This document shows positions 52,519-61,469 of a DNA stretch of 64,000 bases, piece by piece. The stretch comes from an uncultured SAR86 cluster bacterium (GTDB lineage: Bacteria > Pseudomonadota > Gammaproteobacteria > Magnimaribacterales > D2472): NCBI GenBank assembly GCA_902626385.1, contig CACOEZ010000002.1:124001-188000 (forward strand), read 5' to 3'. How positions within the stretch are numbered: position 1 is the first letter of the stretch; every line of letters begins with the position of its first letter. Made by a program: the position numbers and the translations under genes. The notes beneath the pieces are model-generated. The model was not told where the DNA came from. It did no database searches and saw nothing but the letters and a program-made list of their open reading frames with translations.

Positions 52519-53621
52519 TACCTCACTTTTACAATACTAAAAATTTCGTTTTTAAATTGAATTTGCCTCTCACTTGCTATTAATTTTTTTACTTTATTAT
52601 AGAGCGTTTTATTTTTTTCTAACCTTAAAATATCTTTTTCCGGGATTTGTCCTACATAAAGAATATTTGCCCATTTCGCGTCAACGTTGTGTCCAAATAA
52701 TTCAGATACTGTCTGATCAGGAGCTTTTTTAAAATTAAATAAGTAACTTTTTGGAGTTATATATTTGAATATACTATTTTCACCAATTGGATTACTTTTT
52801 AGATATTCAATAATTTCCTTTCCTGAGTTAGGAAATGCTTCTTTGTCTTTAAAGGCAAGCTTAAGAATTTTTTGTATATTATCTCCACCTAAAGAATGTG
52901 TAATCAATAATTCACCAGATTTATTTAGCAATCTCATCAAAGGACCTATTACATTATTTACCTTAGTTTTTACAGAGGATGCAGCTCTATATGCTTGAGA
53001 TGCAATTATCAGATCATAGTTATTATTTTCATAATCATTTTTTAAGAATTGTTTTAGATGTCTTTCATGATCTTCTCTATAAATCTTTATCAAACAAGGA
53101 TTAGAATACGAAGTCCTATCATTTTTATCTATCTCAATGCCCCAATTTTTCTTTATGAAATTACCAAGACTATTACCTGTGATTTGTGAATTAAAATCAT
53201 ATGAATTATCACTCTTGAGAACTAAGTTATATTCTTTGACTTTTTTGTTATTTATTTTTGAGGAGTTCTCGATTAAACCAAGTTCTGAGAATTTAACATT
53301 TGTCATTGTTATCAAAAGATTGGGATGTTCTACAAATCTATCTGGCATTTTTTCTAAAGTATTTTTTAGATCTTCATAACTGATCTCTTTTCCTGTTATT
53401 AGAAGCGATGTGTAAGGGTGATATCTGTGAAAAGCTTTTATTACATTTGATTTAATCGTCCCATCACCAGTGCCAGCATCCAAAATTCTTAAATAGGATT
53501 TATTTTGTGACATATTAGCTAGATAGGGATAAATTTTGGATGAAATTGCCTTTTTTTCGCTTGTATTTTGAATAAAAGATAAATACTTCAGCCTGTCGTC
53601 GAAGAATCGTTTTTTCCCCAT
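52518..53621 (-). CDS. SAM-dependent methyltransferase-like protein
   Basis: A 367-residue protein with a class I methyltransferase motif I (LRILDAGTGDGTIKSNV, near residue 40) and a later YDLIIASQAYRA and NKSGELLITHSLGG, matching motifs IV/V of the fold. The central insert (about 115-190) is Lys/Asn-rich and not recognised. It is the first gene of a three-gene unit and has an AGAGGA Shine-Dalgarno. What it methylates is unknown. It is divergent from a DmdA-like gene with 106 bp between them. Confidence 0.7.
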   Translation of the reverse strand: MGKKRFFDDRLKYLSFIQNTSEKKAISSKIYPYLANMSQNKSYLRILDAGTGDGTIKSNVIKAFHRYHPYTSLLITGKEISYEDLKNTLEKMPDRFVEHPNLLITMTNVKFSELGLIENSSKINNKKVKEYNLVLKSDNSYDFNSQITGNSLGNFIKKNWGIEIDKNDRTSYSNPCLIKIYREDHERHLKQFLKNDYENNNYDLIIASQAYRAASSVKTKVNNVIGPLMRLLNKSGELLITHSLGGDNIQKILKLAFKDKEAFPNSGKEIIEYLKSNPIGENSIFKYITPKSYLFNFKKAPDQTVSELFGHNVDAKWANILYVGQIPEKDILRLEKNKTLYNKVKKLIASERQIQFKNEIFSIVKVR

Positions 53622-53727
53622 AAAAGTCCTCTAAATAAGATTTTTAATGATAATCTAATTAAGTAAATAATGCATTTACTCGAGTGATATTTTGCTATTA
53701 AAATATGGTTAAATTTTAGGGAGCATA

Positions 53728-54879
53728 ATGTCTAATTCAAAAAATAAACCTCTTATAGGTATAGGAACTCGTGTAAGAAAATCTCCCTACTATGATTCAA
53801 ATATTAAGTATGGAGTAAAAGGTTTTACGATCTACAATAAGATGTATCTACCTACTGGTTTTGATGATCCAGAAAAGGAATATGAAAGTCTTATAAATGA
53901 TGTAACTTTCGGTGATTTTGCTGCAGAGAGACAAATAGAAATAAGTGGATCTGATGCATATGATTTTATAAGGTACATTCAACCTAGGAACCTTGAAAAA
54001 TGTCAGATTGGCTATTGTAAATATATTATCCTGACTGACAATGAGGGTGGCATAATAAATGATGCTTGCTTACTGAGACTGGAGGATGATAAGTTCTGGA
54101 TTTCTCCTGGTGACGGTGATGTAATTCTGTGGCTTCAAGGTCTGGCTATTAATTCAGGCATGAACGTATCTATTCACGAGCCAGATGTTTCACCACTTCA
54201 GATAAGTGGACCAAAATCAGGAAAGCTAATCCAAAAATTATTTGACGGAGAGCATGACGATTTAGGATATTACAAAGCACGAAAAACTGCTTTGGATAAT
54301 ATTCCAATGGTCATTGCAAGAACAGGCTGGAGTGGTGAATTAAGTTACGAGCTATATCTTCAAGATGGTTCATTAGGCAACGATCTATTTGAAAAAGTTT
54401 ATGATGCTGCAAAAGAATTTAATGGTAGGGTAATTGCTCCAAATACCATAAGAACTATAGAGGGCGGTATCCTCTCATACGGAAGTGATTTTGACAGAAG
54501 TCATAATCCTTTCACTATTGGATTTGACAGACTTGTAGATCTTGATCAAAAGAATGATTTTATTGGCAAAGACGCATTGAGAAAAATTAAAGAAAGGGGA
54601 TTAACAGAAAAATTAGTTGGTATTGAATTAGAGGGCGACCCAATTATGAAAGCACCAGAAAATTTTTGGAATGTTAAAAGTAATAACTTAAAAGTTGGAA
54701 GAGTTTCAAGAGCATTTTTCTCACCCAGACTAGAAAAAAACATTGCGCTTGCAATTGTTGATATTGATAATGCTGAAGAAGGTACATCCGTGGTTGTCGA
54801 AACACCCAATGGTGATTTAAACTCTACAATTGTATCTCTGCCTTGGTTTAAAGCGGATAAAGATACACACTTAGATTAA
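53728..54879 (+). CDS. GcvT-fold aminomethyltransferase family, candidate DMSP demethylase
   Basis: A 383-residue GcvT-domain protein. The segments FGDFAAERQIEISGSDAYDF, YIQPRNLEKCQIGYCKYIIL, INDACLLRLEDDKFWIS, VSPLQISGPKSGKLIQKL and ARTGWSGELSYELYL follow DmdA-like sequences more closely than glycine-cleavage T protein. In that group (AAERQ) the enzyme moves a methyl from dimethylsulfoniopropionate to tetrahydrofolate. DmdA clades are divergent and have related GcvT-like paralogs, so the assignment is a candidate. No glycine-cleavage genes are nearby. Good AGGGAG Shine-Dalgarno precedes the start. Confidence 0.65.
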   Translation: MSNSKNKPLIGIGTRVRKSPYYDSNIKYGVKGFTIYNKMYLPTGFDDPEKEYESLINDVTFGDFAAERQIEISGSDAYDFIRYIQPRNLEKCQIGYCKYIILTDNEGGIINDACLLRLEDDKFWISPGDGDVILWLQGLAINSGMNVSIHEPDVSPLQISGPKSGKLIQKLFDGEHDDLGYYKARKTALDNIPMVIARTGWSGELSYELYLQDGSLGNDLFEKVYDAAKEFNGRVIAPNTIRTIEGGILSYGSDFDRSHNPFTIGFDRLVDLDQKNDFIGKDALRKIKERGLTEKLVGIELEGDPIMKAPENFWNVKSNNLKVGRVSRAFFSPRLEKNIALAIVDIDNAEEGTSVVVETPNGDLNSTIVSLPWFKADKDTHLD

Positions 54880-54881
54880 TT

Positions 54882-55394
54882 ATGCATACTAAATATAATT
54901 TATTGCTTTTATTTTTAATTTTATCAATTAATGCCATGTCTGATATTTCAAATAATCCCTCAAATTGGTATGTTGTTACCGATCAGGTCATGGGGGGTAA
55001 ATCAGAATTAAAAGCAGATTATGATAACGGAGTTTTTAGTTTAAGTGGATTTGTGACAACTGAAAATAATGGTGGTTTTGTTAGGTTGGCATATAGGCCA
55101 AAAAATATAGATGAAGAAGTCAATGGGATTCGTTTTATGGCAAAAGGTAATAACGAAACATACGAAGTCCATGTAACTATGCAAGGTGTGAGGATACCAC
55201 CTTGGGCATATCACAGCTCAACTTTTGATGTTAAAAACGATTGGCAAATGTTTGAAATTAATTTCTCTAACTTCGAAAAAAAATCTGGAGTATCTCCAAA
55301 ACTTCGTCCAAACAATATAAGAGACATTAGCTTTGCAGGATACGGTAGAGATTTTAATGTTGACCTTCATATAAAAGAGATAAGCTTTTATTAA
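54882..55394 (+). CDS. CIA30-family (NDUFAF1-like) secreted protein
   Basis: A 170-residue protein with a signal peptide (about 1-19, YNLLLLFLILSINAMS). The mature part shows the complex-I intermediate-associated-protein-30 galactose-binding-like pattern: NWYVVTDQVMGGKSELKADY near residue 27, FSLSGFVTTENNGGFVRL and the C-terminal NNIRDISFAGYGRDFNVDLHIKEISFY. Bacterial members have no proven role; in mitochondria a homologue assembles complex I. Export here makes a different job likely. It is 2 bp after the DmdA-like gene and shares one base with tadA (TAATG). Confidence 0.75.
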   Translation: MHTKYNLLLLFLILSINAMSDISNNPSNWYVVTDQVMGGKSELKADYDNGVFSLSGFVTTENNGGFVRLAYRPKNIDEEVNGIRFMAKGNNETYEVHVTMQGVRIPPWAYHSSTFDVKNDWQMFEINFSNFEKKSGVSPKLRPNNIRDISFAGYGRDFNVDLHIKEISFY

Positions 55395-55849
55395 TGTTCT
55401 CACCCAAAGAAAGGCTGTTTATGGAAAGAGCTTTTGAGTTGGCTGTAGAATGCTTTAATAATGAAGAGGTGCCAGTTGGAGCAGTTGTCGTCAAAGATGA
55501 GAAGATAATAGGTGAGGGTAGAAATAAAGTCATATCTGAAAATGACGTAACTTCTCATGCAGAAATAAATGCAATAAGAGATGCATCTCGCAACATAAAA
55601 AATTATCGACTTAATAATTGTTCTATGTATGTGACGCTTGAGCCATGTCATATGTGTGCAAAAGCTTTAGTTGATGCAAGAATAAGCTCAATGGTTTTTG
55701 CAGCATTAGAACCAAAAACCGGAAGTGTAGTTTCTATTGATAATTTTTTAGATAAAAAGATACTTAATCATCATGTCACTTACAACTATGGGTTGATGGC
55801 AGACGAGAGTTCAAACTTGCTCAAGGAATTTTTTAAAATAAGAAGATAA
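55394..55849 (+). CDS. tadA: tRNA-specific adenosine deaminase
   Basis: Deaminates A34 of tRNA-Arg(ACG) to inosine. The 151-residue zinc enzyme has the HAEINAIRDA motif near residue 55 (His ligand and catalytic Glu) and EPCHMCAKALVDARI near 86 with two cysteine ligands. The early VPVGAVVVKDEKIIGEGRN is the standard beginning. The TAATG overlap with the preceding gene supports the start. It converges with a GNAT gene with no gap. Confidence 0.93.
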   Translation: MFSPKERLFMERAFELAVECFNNEEVPVGAVVVKDEKIIGEGRNKVISENDVTSHAEINAIRDASRNIKNYRLNNCSMYVTLEPCHMCAKALVDARISSMVFAALEPKTGSVVSIDNFLDKKILNHHVTYNYGLMADESSNLLKEFFKIRR

Positions 55850-56287
55850 TCAAATGTCTTTTGACATTGTGGTGTGAGGTATTCCGGTGTCAGAGCCAAA
55901 ATATTTTTTTAAGGTTTTGTATTTAGATGCTGCGTAGAAATCTATCGCATGATCTCTAGCATTGAGAATAATTTTCTTCGCATTATTTTCAATAGCATGA
56001 TTTTCCAGAACAGCAAGTATTTTAGAGCCAATGCCTTTACCTCGATATTTTTCGTCTACAGCCATGTATCTTATTTGAGCTTTTGTTTCATTGATAAAGT
56101 GCAGTCTGCCACACGCAATTATTTTTTTATTAATAACTCCTATTATGTGAAAACTACCTTCATCATAATCATCCTTAAGAGATTCAATAGTTTTTCCAAT
56201 AGGTTCTCTTAACATTCGCCATCTAAACAAATCATATTCTTTGAATTCTGATTTACTTTCAGGACATCTAAATTGAATTTTACTCAC
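55850..56287 (-). CDS. GNAT-family N-acetyltransferase
   Basis: A 145-residue GNAT-fold protein. The acetyl-CoA motif is YMAVDEKYRGKGIGSKILAVLE (R/Q-x2-G-x-G/A pattern), followed by IILNARDHAIDFYAASKYK. The N-terminus RWRMLREPIGK is typical of an ElaA/YjgM-type group. The acceptor is unknown. It is transcribed behind xthA and overlaps it by 8 bp. Confidence 0.85.
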   Translation of the reverse strand: MSKIQFRCPESKSEFKEYDLFRWRMLREPIGKTIESLKDDYDEGSFHIIGVINKKIIACGRLHFINETKAQIRYMAVDEKYRGKGIGSKILAVLENHAIENNAKKIILNARDHAIDFYAASKYKTLKKYFGSDTGIPHTTMSKDI

Positions 56288-57092
56288 TGATTTCTAACCA
56301 AACAGGACAATGATCAGATGGTTTTTCCATTGCTCTAGCATCATAATCAATTCCAACATCCTTTATAGAACCTACAAGATTATTTGTAACTAAAATATGG
56401 TCAATTCTGAGACCTCTTTTAGGATTTTGATCAAACATTCTCGAACGATAATCAAACCATGAATAGATAGAAGACTCATTCGGATGAATTACTCTCCATG
56501 AATCTGAAAAACCTAGCTCTTTTATACTATTCCACATATCTCTTTCTTCAGGTTGAAAAGAGGTCTTACCATCTCTTAGCCATCTTTTTGCATTTTCTTC
56601 ACCGATGCCTATATCAATATCCTCTGGCGATACGTTAAAATCACCCATAACAATAAGATTACTTTTAGTTTTCATGAATGATTCAATATGTTTTTTTAGA
56701 TCCGCGTAATATTTTATTTTTTTTGGAAATTTGGTTTCGTGCTTGATATTTTCTCCCTGTGGAAAATATCCATTCATAATTGTTATTTCTTCATCTCCAT
56801 AATTAAAAGTAGCTTGAATAAACCTTTTTTGATCTTCCTCAGTATCATTGATAAAACCTTTAACTGTATCTATGGGCTTATCTTTGCTTAAAATAGCTAC
56901 ACCGTAATGGCCTTTTTGACCCCAGAATTCAACGTGATAGCCTATTTCATTAATGACCTCAATGGGAAATTCAGGATCATTTACCTTTGTTTCTTGAAGA
57001 CCAATAACATCAGGATCTAATGTATCTCTTAAATGCTCAATTTGATGAGGTCTGGCACGTATGCTATTGATATTAAATGATACGATCTTCAT
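56280..57092 (-). CDS. xthA: Exodeoxyribonuclease III
   Basis: AP endonuclease and 3'-5' exonuclease of base-excision repair. The 270-residue EEP-fold protein has SFNINSIRARPHQIEHL, DVIGLQETKVND with the metal Glu, the GDFNVSPEDIDIG pair with catalytic Asp/Asn, and the final SDHCPVWLEI with catalytic Asp-His. RGLRIDHILVTNNL supplies the second Asp. Length is normal. Spaced 1 bp from the C-terminal-processing protease upstream, it may be co-transcribed. Confidence 0.94.
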   Translation of the reverse strand: MKIVSFNINSIRARPHQIEHLRDTLDPDVIGLQETKVNDPEFPIEVINEIGYHVEFWGQKGHYGVAILSKDKPIDTVKGFINDTEEDQKRFIQATFNYGDEEITIMNGYFPQGENIKHETKFPKKIKYYADLKKHIESFMKTKSNLIVMGDFNVSPEDIDIGIGEENAKRWLRDGKTSFQPEERDMWNSIKELGFSDSWRVIHPNESSIYSWFDYRSRMFDQNPKRGLRIDHILVTNNLVGSIKDVGIDYDARAMEKPSDHCPVWLEISE

Positions 57093-57093
57093 A

Positions 57094-59136
57094 TTAATTT
57101 ACCATTGTAATGATTTTTTTCTCTTGTAGATTTATAAAATCATTTACTATTCTGGCCGATTCAATTAGCTGAAAGTCATTTTGAAGATCAATTCTGTTGG
57201 ACGATATTTCATCATCATTATTTTTATTAAAATCCTCTAATTCTTCATATGAGATAAATTGTTTCAGGCCATTAGAATCTCTTCTTTTATTTTCAATTTC
57301 AAGCAACCAATCTTTTCTTAGGTCCTTTTGAATATTTCTTTCCCCAAGCTTCAAGCTTAAGAATTTTTTATTTTTATTTAAATCGTATCTTTTTCTAACT
57401 TCCTTTAAATAATTGAGGTTAGGCTCAAAGTCCAGCCTTGATTCATGAAGTTTTAAAACATTTTCAATAATTGTGTTATCTATTGCGAATTTTTTGTGCC
57501 TATATGGTCTGATTTCATCCCAAGCTAATGCAGTAGGGTATGAGCTTTCTCCGACTGAATTAATGTCCCAAGTTGCAGGAAGTTCGATATCCGGTGAGAT
57601 CCCCTTATTTTGAGTGCTCATTCCATTAATTCTGTAATATTTTGATTGTGTAATTTTAATTTGGCCTTCTGATAATTTTTCTAAACTTTGTACAGTACCT
57701 TTGCCAAAAGTTCTCTGTCCAACTACAAGTCCTCTTCTATAATCTTGAATTGCACCCGCGACAATCTCGGATGCCGATGCAGAGTATCTATTTACAAGAA
57801 CTACTAGGGGCTTATTCCAAACTTGGACTGCTCTGGTATCTCCATAAGGTTGAATGTAACCTCTACTTTGTTTTACTTGCACTGTAGGACCAGAAGAAAC
57901 AAATAATCCAATAATTTTATTTGCTTCTACTAGAGCTCCGCCACCATTATTTCTTAAATCCAAAACAACGGCATCAACATCGTTTTTGTTAAAATCTTCA
58001 AGGATATTTTTTACATCTTTACTACTACTTTTATAATCGGCATTTCTTTTTGAATATTCATCAAAGTCTATATAAAAGGAGGGTAGGTCAATTACTCCTA
58101 TTTTATTTTCATTTATTTCATAAATATCTGCTTGAGCTGCTCTGTCCTCAAGCTTTACTTCCTCTCTTTTTAAAGTAACAATTTTAGTGCTGTCAATATC
58201 TGATTCAAATGAAATAAATTCAATTTGAACTTCCGTATCAATTTCACCTCTTATCAAATCAACAACCTCATCAATTCTCCAACCAACAACATCAGTAAAT
58301 TCATCATCACCTTTTTGTTTTATTTTAGAAATCCTATCCTCTGGCTGAATTTTCCCAGACTTTTCAGCAGGACCGCCTGGAACTAGACTAATTACTTTTG
58401 TATAGTCATCTTCAACACCTAATAACGCTCCAATCCCACTTAATTTTAGACTCATATTCATGTCAAAATCTTCAGCTGATCTTGGAGAAAGATATGATGA
58501 ATGAGGGTCAAATTGATTTGTTAAGATATTCATAGCCAATGAAAAAATATCTTCTTCTTTCTGTTGTCCAATTCTTCTAATTCTATTTTTATACCTTTTA
58601 AGAATATCTTTTTTAGGATTATCGCTTGCAGAATCTGATAATTTTGCAACCAATAAATCATTTTTAGTTTCTAATCTCCATATTTCTTTAAGATCAGATA
58701 AATTAATTTGCCAAATATTATCTTCTTCATAAATATCGAGGTATTCTTCAATAGTAAAATCAAAAGTTGAGTTTTCTATCAAATCAATTTGAAACTCTGA
58801 AAATATTATTAATTTTTCAAAATATAGATTTATTAGTTCATATGCTAATTCAATATCGTATTCATTATTTTCAAATTGATTTGCATTATTTATAAAATAA
58901 TTAAACTCTTCTTGAGTAAAGTAATTTTTCTCTTTGTCTAATCTTTCAAAAACTGCTTCTATATATTTTTTGTTGAAATCTTTATCTTTAAAATTTCTGA
59001 CGTAATGTTCCCGAGATAATTTTTTAAAAATCTCATTACTTAATTTTTTTTTCTTTTCACTTATCTCAATTACTTCATAATTATCTGAAGAAATAAAAAA
59101 AGAAAAAAAGAATACTAAAACGTATAGAATTTTCAT
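57094..59136 (-). CDS. prc: Carboxy-terminal processing (tail-specific) protease, S41 family
   Basis: Periplasmic serine protease that trims or degrades proteins from the C-terminus. The mature 680-residue product has a signal peptide (residues 1-15, KILYVLVFFFSFFISS), a tail-domain start, a PDZ domain (GIGALLGVEDDYTKVISLVPGGPAEKSGKIQ) and the S41 core with the Ser-Lys dyad in RYSASASEIVAGAIQDY (Ser) and RTFGKGTVQ (Lys). It ends with the long DUF3340-like domain. I chose the start at 59136, right at the signal peptide; the longer frame to 59175 overlaps the acyl-CoA dehydrogenase. Confidence 0.92.
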   Translation of the reverse strand: MKILYVLVFFFSFFISSDNYEVIEISEKKKKLSNEIFKKLSREHYVRNFKDKDFNKKYIEAVFERLDKEKNYFTQEEFNYFINNANQFENNEYDIELAYELINLYFEKLIIFSEFQIDLIENSTFDFTIEEYLDIYEEDNIWQINLSDLKEIWRLETKNDLLVAKLSDSASDNPKKDILKRYKNRIRRIGQQKEEDIFSLAMNILTNQFDPHSSYLSPRSAEDFDMNMSLKLSGIGALLGVEDDYTKVISLVPGGPAEKSGKIQPEDRISKIKQKGDDEFTDVVGWRIDEVVDLIRGEIDTEVQIEFISFESDIDSTKIVTLKREEVKLEDRAAQADIYEINENKIGVIDLPSFYIDFDEYSKRNADYKSSSKDVKNILEDFNKNDVDAVVLDLRNNGGGALVEANKIIGLFVSSGPTVQVKQSRGYIQPYGDTRAVQVWNKPLVVLVNRYSASASEIVAGAIQDYRRGLVVGQRTFGKGTVQSLEKLSEGQIKITQSKYYRINGMSTQNKGISPDIELPATWDINSVGESSYPTALAWDEIRPYRHKKFAIDNTIIENVLKLHESRLDFEPNLNYLKEVRKRYDLNKNKKFLSLKLGERNIQKDLRKDWLLEIENKRRDSNGLKQFISYEELEDFNKNNDDEISSNRIDLQNDFQLIESARIVNDFINLQEKKIITMVN

Positions 59137-59146
59137 GTTCAATTTC

Positions 59147-60235
59147 TTATAAACCTTGAATCTTTGCAGCTTCACTTCTGATTATTTCTGGAGCTCCAAG
59201 CAATTGTCTATTTAGGCCAATCCTTTTAAACCAAAAATGTAATCCTAACAGATCAGTAAAACCCATTCCACCATGAACTTCCGTAGCTTTTTTTGATACT
59301 TTTTTTGCAACATCTGAAACATGTGATTTTGCATGACAAGCCATCAATCTCGCATCGTTTTCATCTTTATCAAAACTATGCGCTGCGTGCCAAACCAGTG
59401 AGTAACAGGGTTCAAGCTCAGCTACCATTTCGGCACACATATGTTTAACAGCCTGAAATGATCCAATTGCTCTATTAAATTGTTTCCGTTCTTTAGAATA
59501 TGAGACTGCCTTATCAATCATTGCCTGAGCTGCCCCAAGTGAGTCTGCTGCTGTCACTATCCTGCCTGCATCAAGAGATTTTTCAATTGCAGTTGAAGAG
59601 CTCAATGTCTTTTCCAAAACTTCCACTGTGACATTATTAAAATTGATTTCTTTGAATACTCTCGTTTTATCAACTGTTATTAAATCAACACAATCAATAC
59701 CCTGACTATCTAAAGATACACTTCCAATTACTCCGTTTGAGTTTGATACTAAAAGATGAGATGCATGGTCACAATCAAGAGCAAATAGGGTAGTTCCATT
59801 AACCTTTCCATTAGAAAAAACGATCTTAGAATCACCTCTTGATCCAAAATATTCAGAAAAACTGATTCCGAAATTCACTTTACCATTACTCATTTCATTA
59901 AAGATTTTATTAATTTGATCTTTGCTGCCGCCATGACTAATGGCAATTGGTGCCATTACATAAGCTCCAAAAAATGGAATTGGTGCTAAGGCTTCACCCA
60001 GGCTTTGACTGATTGCAGTGGCAAATAAAAGGTTTAATCCCAAGCCTCCATTTTCTTCAGGTATCAATAAGTTATTTATGCCAAGATTTACTATTCCTTT
60101 ATGAATATCTTTTTTATAAATTGACTCATGATCTTCGATAATCTTTCTAATGATGTCCAAAGAGGCATTATCCTCAAGATATTTCTTGACGTTATCTTGA
60201 AAGAAAACTTGATCCTCAGAAAGTCCAAAATACAT
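59147..60235 (-). CDS. Acyl-CoA dehydrogenase
   Basis: A 362-residue FAD enzyme introducing a double bond in acyl-CoA. The N-terminal domain (FFQDNVKKYLEDNASLDII) and the central GGLGLNLLFATAISQSLGEALA are visible. The C-terminal helical part shows SKERKQFNRAIGSFQAVKHMCAEMV and EVHGGMGFTDLLGLHFWFKR, where a Glu (HGG context) and the flavin region lie. Substrate may be branched or isoprenoid acyl-CoA given the AtuA-like gene three genes upstream. It abuts another dehydrogenase 1 bp away. Confidence 0.88.
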   Translation of the reverse strand: MYFGLSEDQVFFQDNVKKYLEDNASLDIIRKIIEDHESIYKKDIHKGIVNLGINNLLIPEENGGLGLNLLFATAISQSLGEALAPIPFFGAYVMAPIAISHGGSKDQINKIFNEMSNGKVNFGISFSEYFGSRGDSKIVFSNGKVNGTTLFALDCDHASHLLVSNSNGVIGSVSLDSQGIDCVDLITVDKTRVFKEINFNNVTVEVLEKTLSSSTAIEKSLDAGRIVTAADSLGAAQAMIDKAVSYSKERKQFNRAIGSFQAVKHMCAEMVAELEPCYSLVWHAAHSFDKDENDARLMACHAKSHVSDVAKKVSKKATEVHGGMGFTDLLGLHFWFKRIGLNRQLLGAPEIIRSEAAKIQGL

Positions 60236-60236
60236 C

Positions 60237-61463
60237 TTATTCTCCCTTTTGAACCTTTGGTTCTCTGGGCATACCCAACCCTCTTTCAGAAATTATATTT
60301 TTTTGAATTTGACTTGTTCCACCACCAATAATCAATCCAAGAAAATACATATACGCTACTTGCCATGAGCCACCATCTCTTATGTGAGGACTATTTTCAT
60401 ACAATGTCCCCAATTCACCCATAACATCTATTGCGAAGCCTTCTAATTCATGTCTAAGCTCGGTTCCAACTAGCTTTTGAATCATCCCAGCAATTTTCGT
60501 ATTTTGATTTTTATTTAACTTTGCTGACAGCACTCTTAATGAATTAGATTGAAAGGCAATTACTTTTCCTTGAATTTTCATTAGTCTATCCCTATAAACT
60601 GCGTTATCAATTGCTTTTTCACCATTTATTGTTTCATTTTTCATTATCTCAATTAAAGCATTTAACCGATTCATCATTGCATTAGGATCTGAAAGTGATC
60701 CTCTTTCGTGCCCTAAAGTTGCATTTGCTACAGCCCAACCATCACCTCTTTTTCCGACAATATTTTTTTCAGGAACTGTTACATCTGTAAAAAATACTTC
60801 GTTGAATCCAGCGTTAAGAGTCATATCTACCAATGGCCTAATTTCAATTCCTGGAGTATCCATTGGAATTAATAGATAACTTATTCCAGCATGCTTTGAA
60901 GCATCTGGCTCTGTTCTTACTAAACAAAACATCATTTGAGAGTACTGGGCAGTGCTTGTCCATATTTTTTGACCATTAATTACCCAATTTCCATCAATTA
61001 ATTCACCTTTGGTTTGTAAACTAGCTAAATCACTACCAGCATTTGGTTCTGAATAACCTTGGCACCATATAATTTCACCATGTAAAGTAGGTTTTATATA
61101 CTGCTTTTTTTGCTCCTCAGTTCCAAGCTCTAGAAGTGTAGGCACTAGCATATCTATTCCTTGACCACCCATAGGAGGTGGTATATTTTCCTTCGAAAAT
61201 TCTGTAGCAATTATTCTATTTTTGATTATGTCGCTTTCGCCACCATAACCGCCATACTCTTTTGGAATTGATCTCGCAAAATATCCTTTTTCAATTAGAA
61301 TTTTTTGCCACTCAGACCTTTTCATCTTAATTCCGCCAGATTTAAATGAACCTGACAATGGAACTTTTGCAGAGTCTGAAAAGTGTATACCCGAGTATTC
61401 TTTACAAAATTCTCTCACTTCATTTGTAAAACTTTTATATTCTGATCCGTAGTTTAAGTCCAT
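60237..61463 (-). CDS. Acyl-CoA dehydrogenase (second)
   Basis: A 408-residue acyl-CoA dehydrogenase. GYSEPNAGSDLASLQTKGEL and NWVINGQKIWTSTAQYSQMMF are the family signature 1, with DVTVPEKNIVGKRGDGWAVANATLGHERG near the middle. The two dehydrogenases in tandem differ in architecture and are probably the alpha/beta-like pair of a heteromeric enzyme, as known for steroid side-chain enzymes. That is an inference. It follows an enoyl-CoA hydratase with 6 bp between. Confidence 0.9.
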   Translation of the reverse strand: MDLNYGSEYKSFTNEVREFCKEYSGIHFSDSAKVPLSGSFKSGGIKMKRSEWQKILIEKGYFARSIPKEYGGYGGESDIIKNRIIATEFSKENIPPPMGGQGIDMLVPTLLELGTEEQKKQYIKPTLHGEIIWCQGYSEPNAGSDLASLQTKGELIDGNWVINGQKIWTSTAQYSQMMFCLVRTEPDASKHAGISYLLIPMDTPGIEIRPLVDMTLNAGFNEVFFTDVTVPEKNIVGKRGDGWAVANATLGHERGSLSDPNAMMNRLNALIEIMKNETINGEKAIDNAVYRDRLMKIQGKVIAFQSNSLRVLSAKLNKNQNTKIAGMIQKLVGTELRHELEGFAIDVMGELGTLYENSPHIRDGGSWQVAYMYFLGLIIGGGTSQIQKNIISERGLGMPREPKVQKGE

Positions 61464-61469
61464 ATTTGT

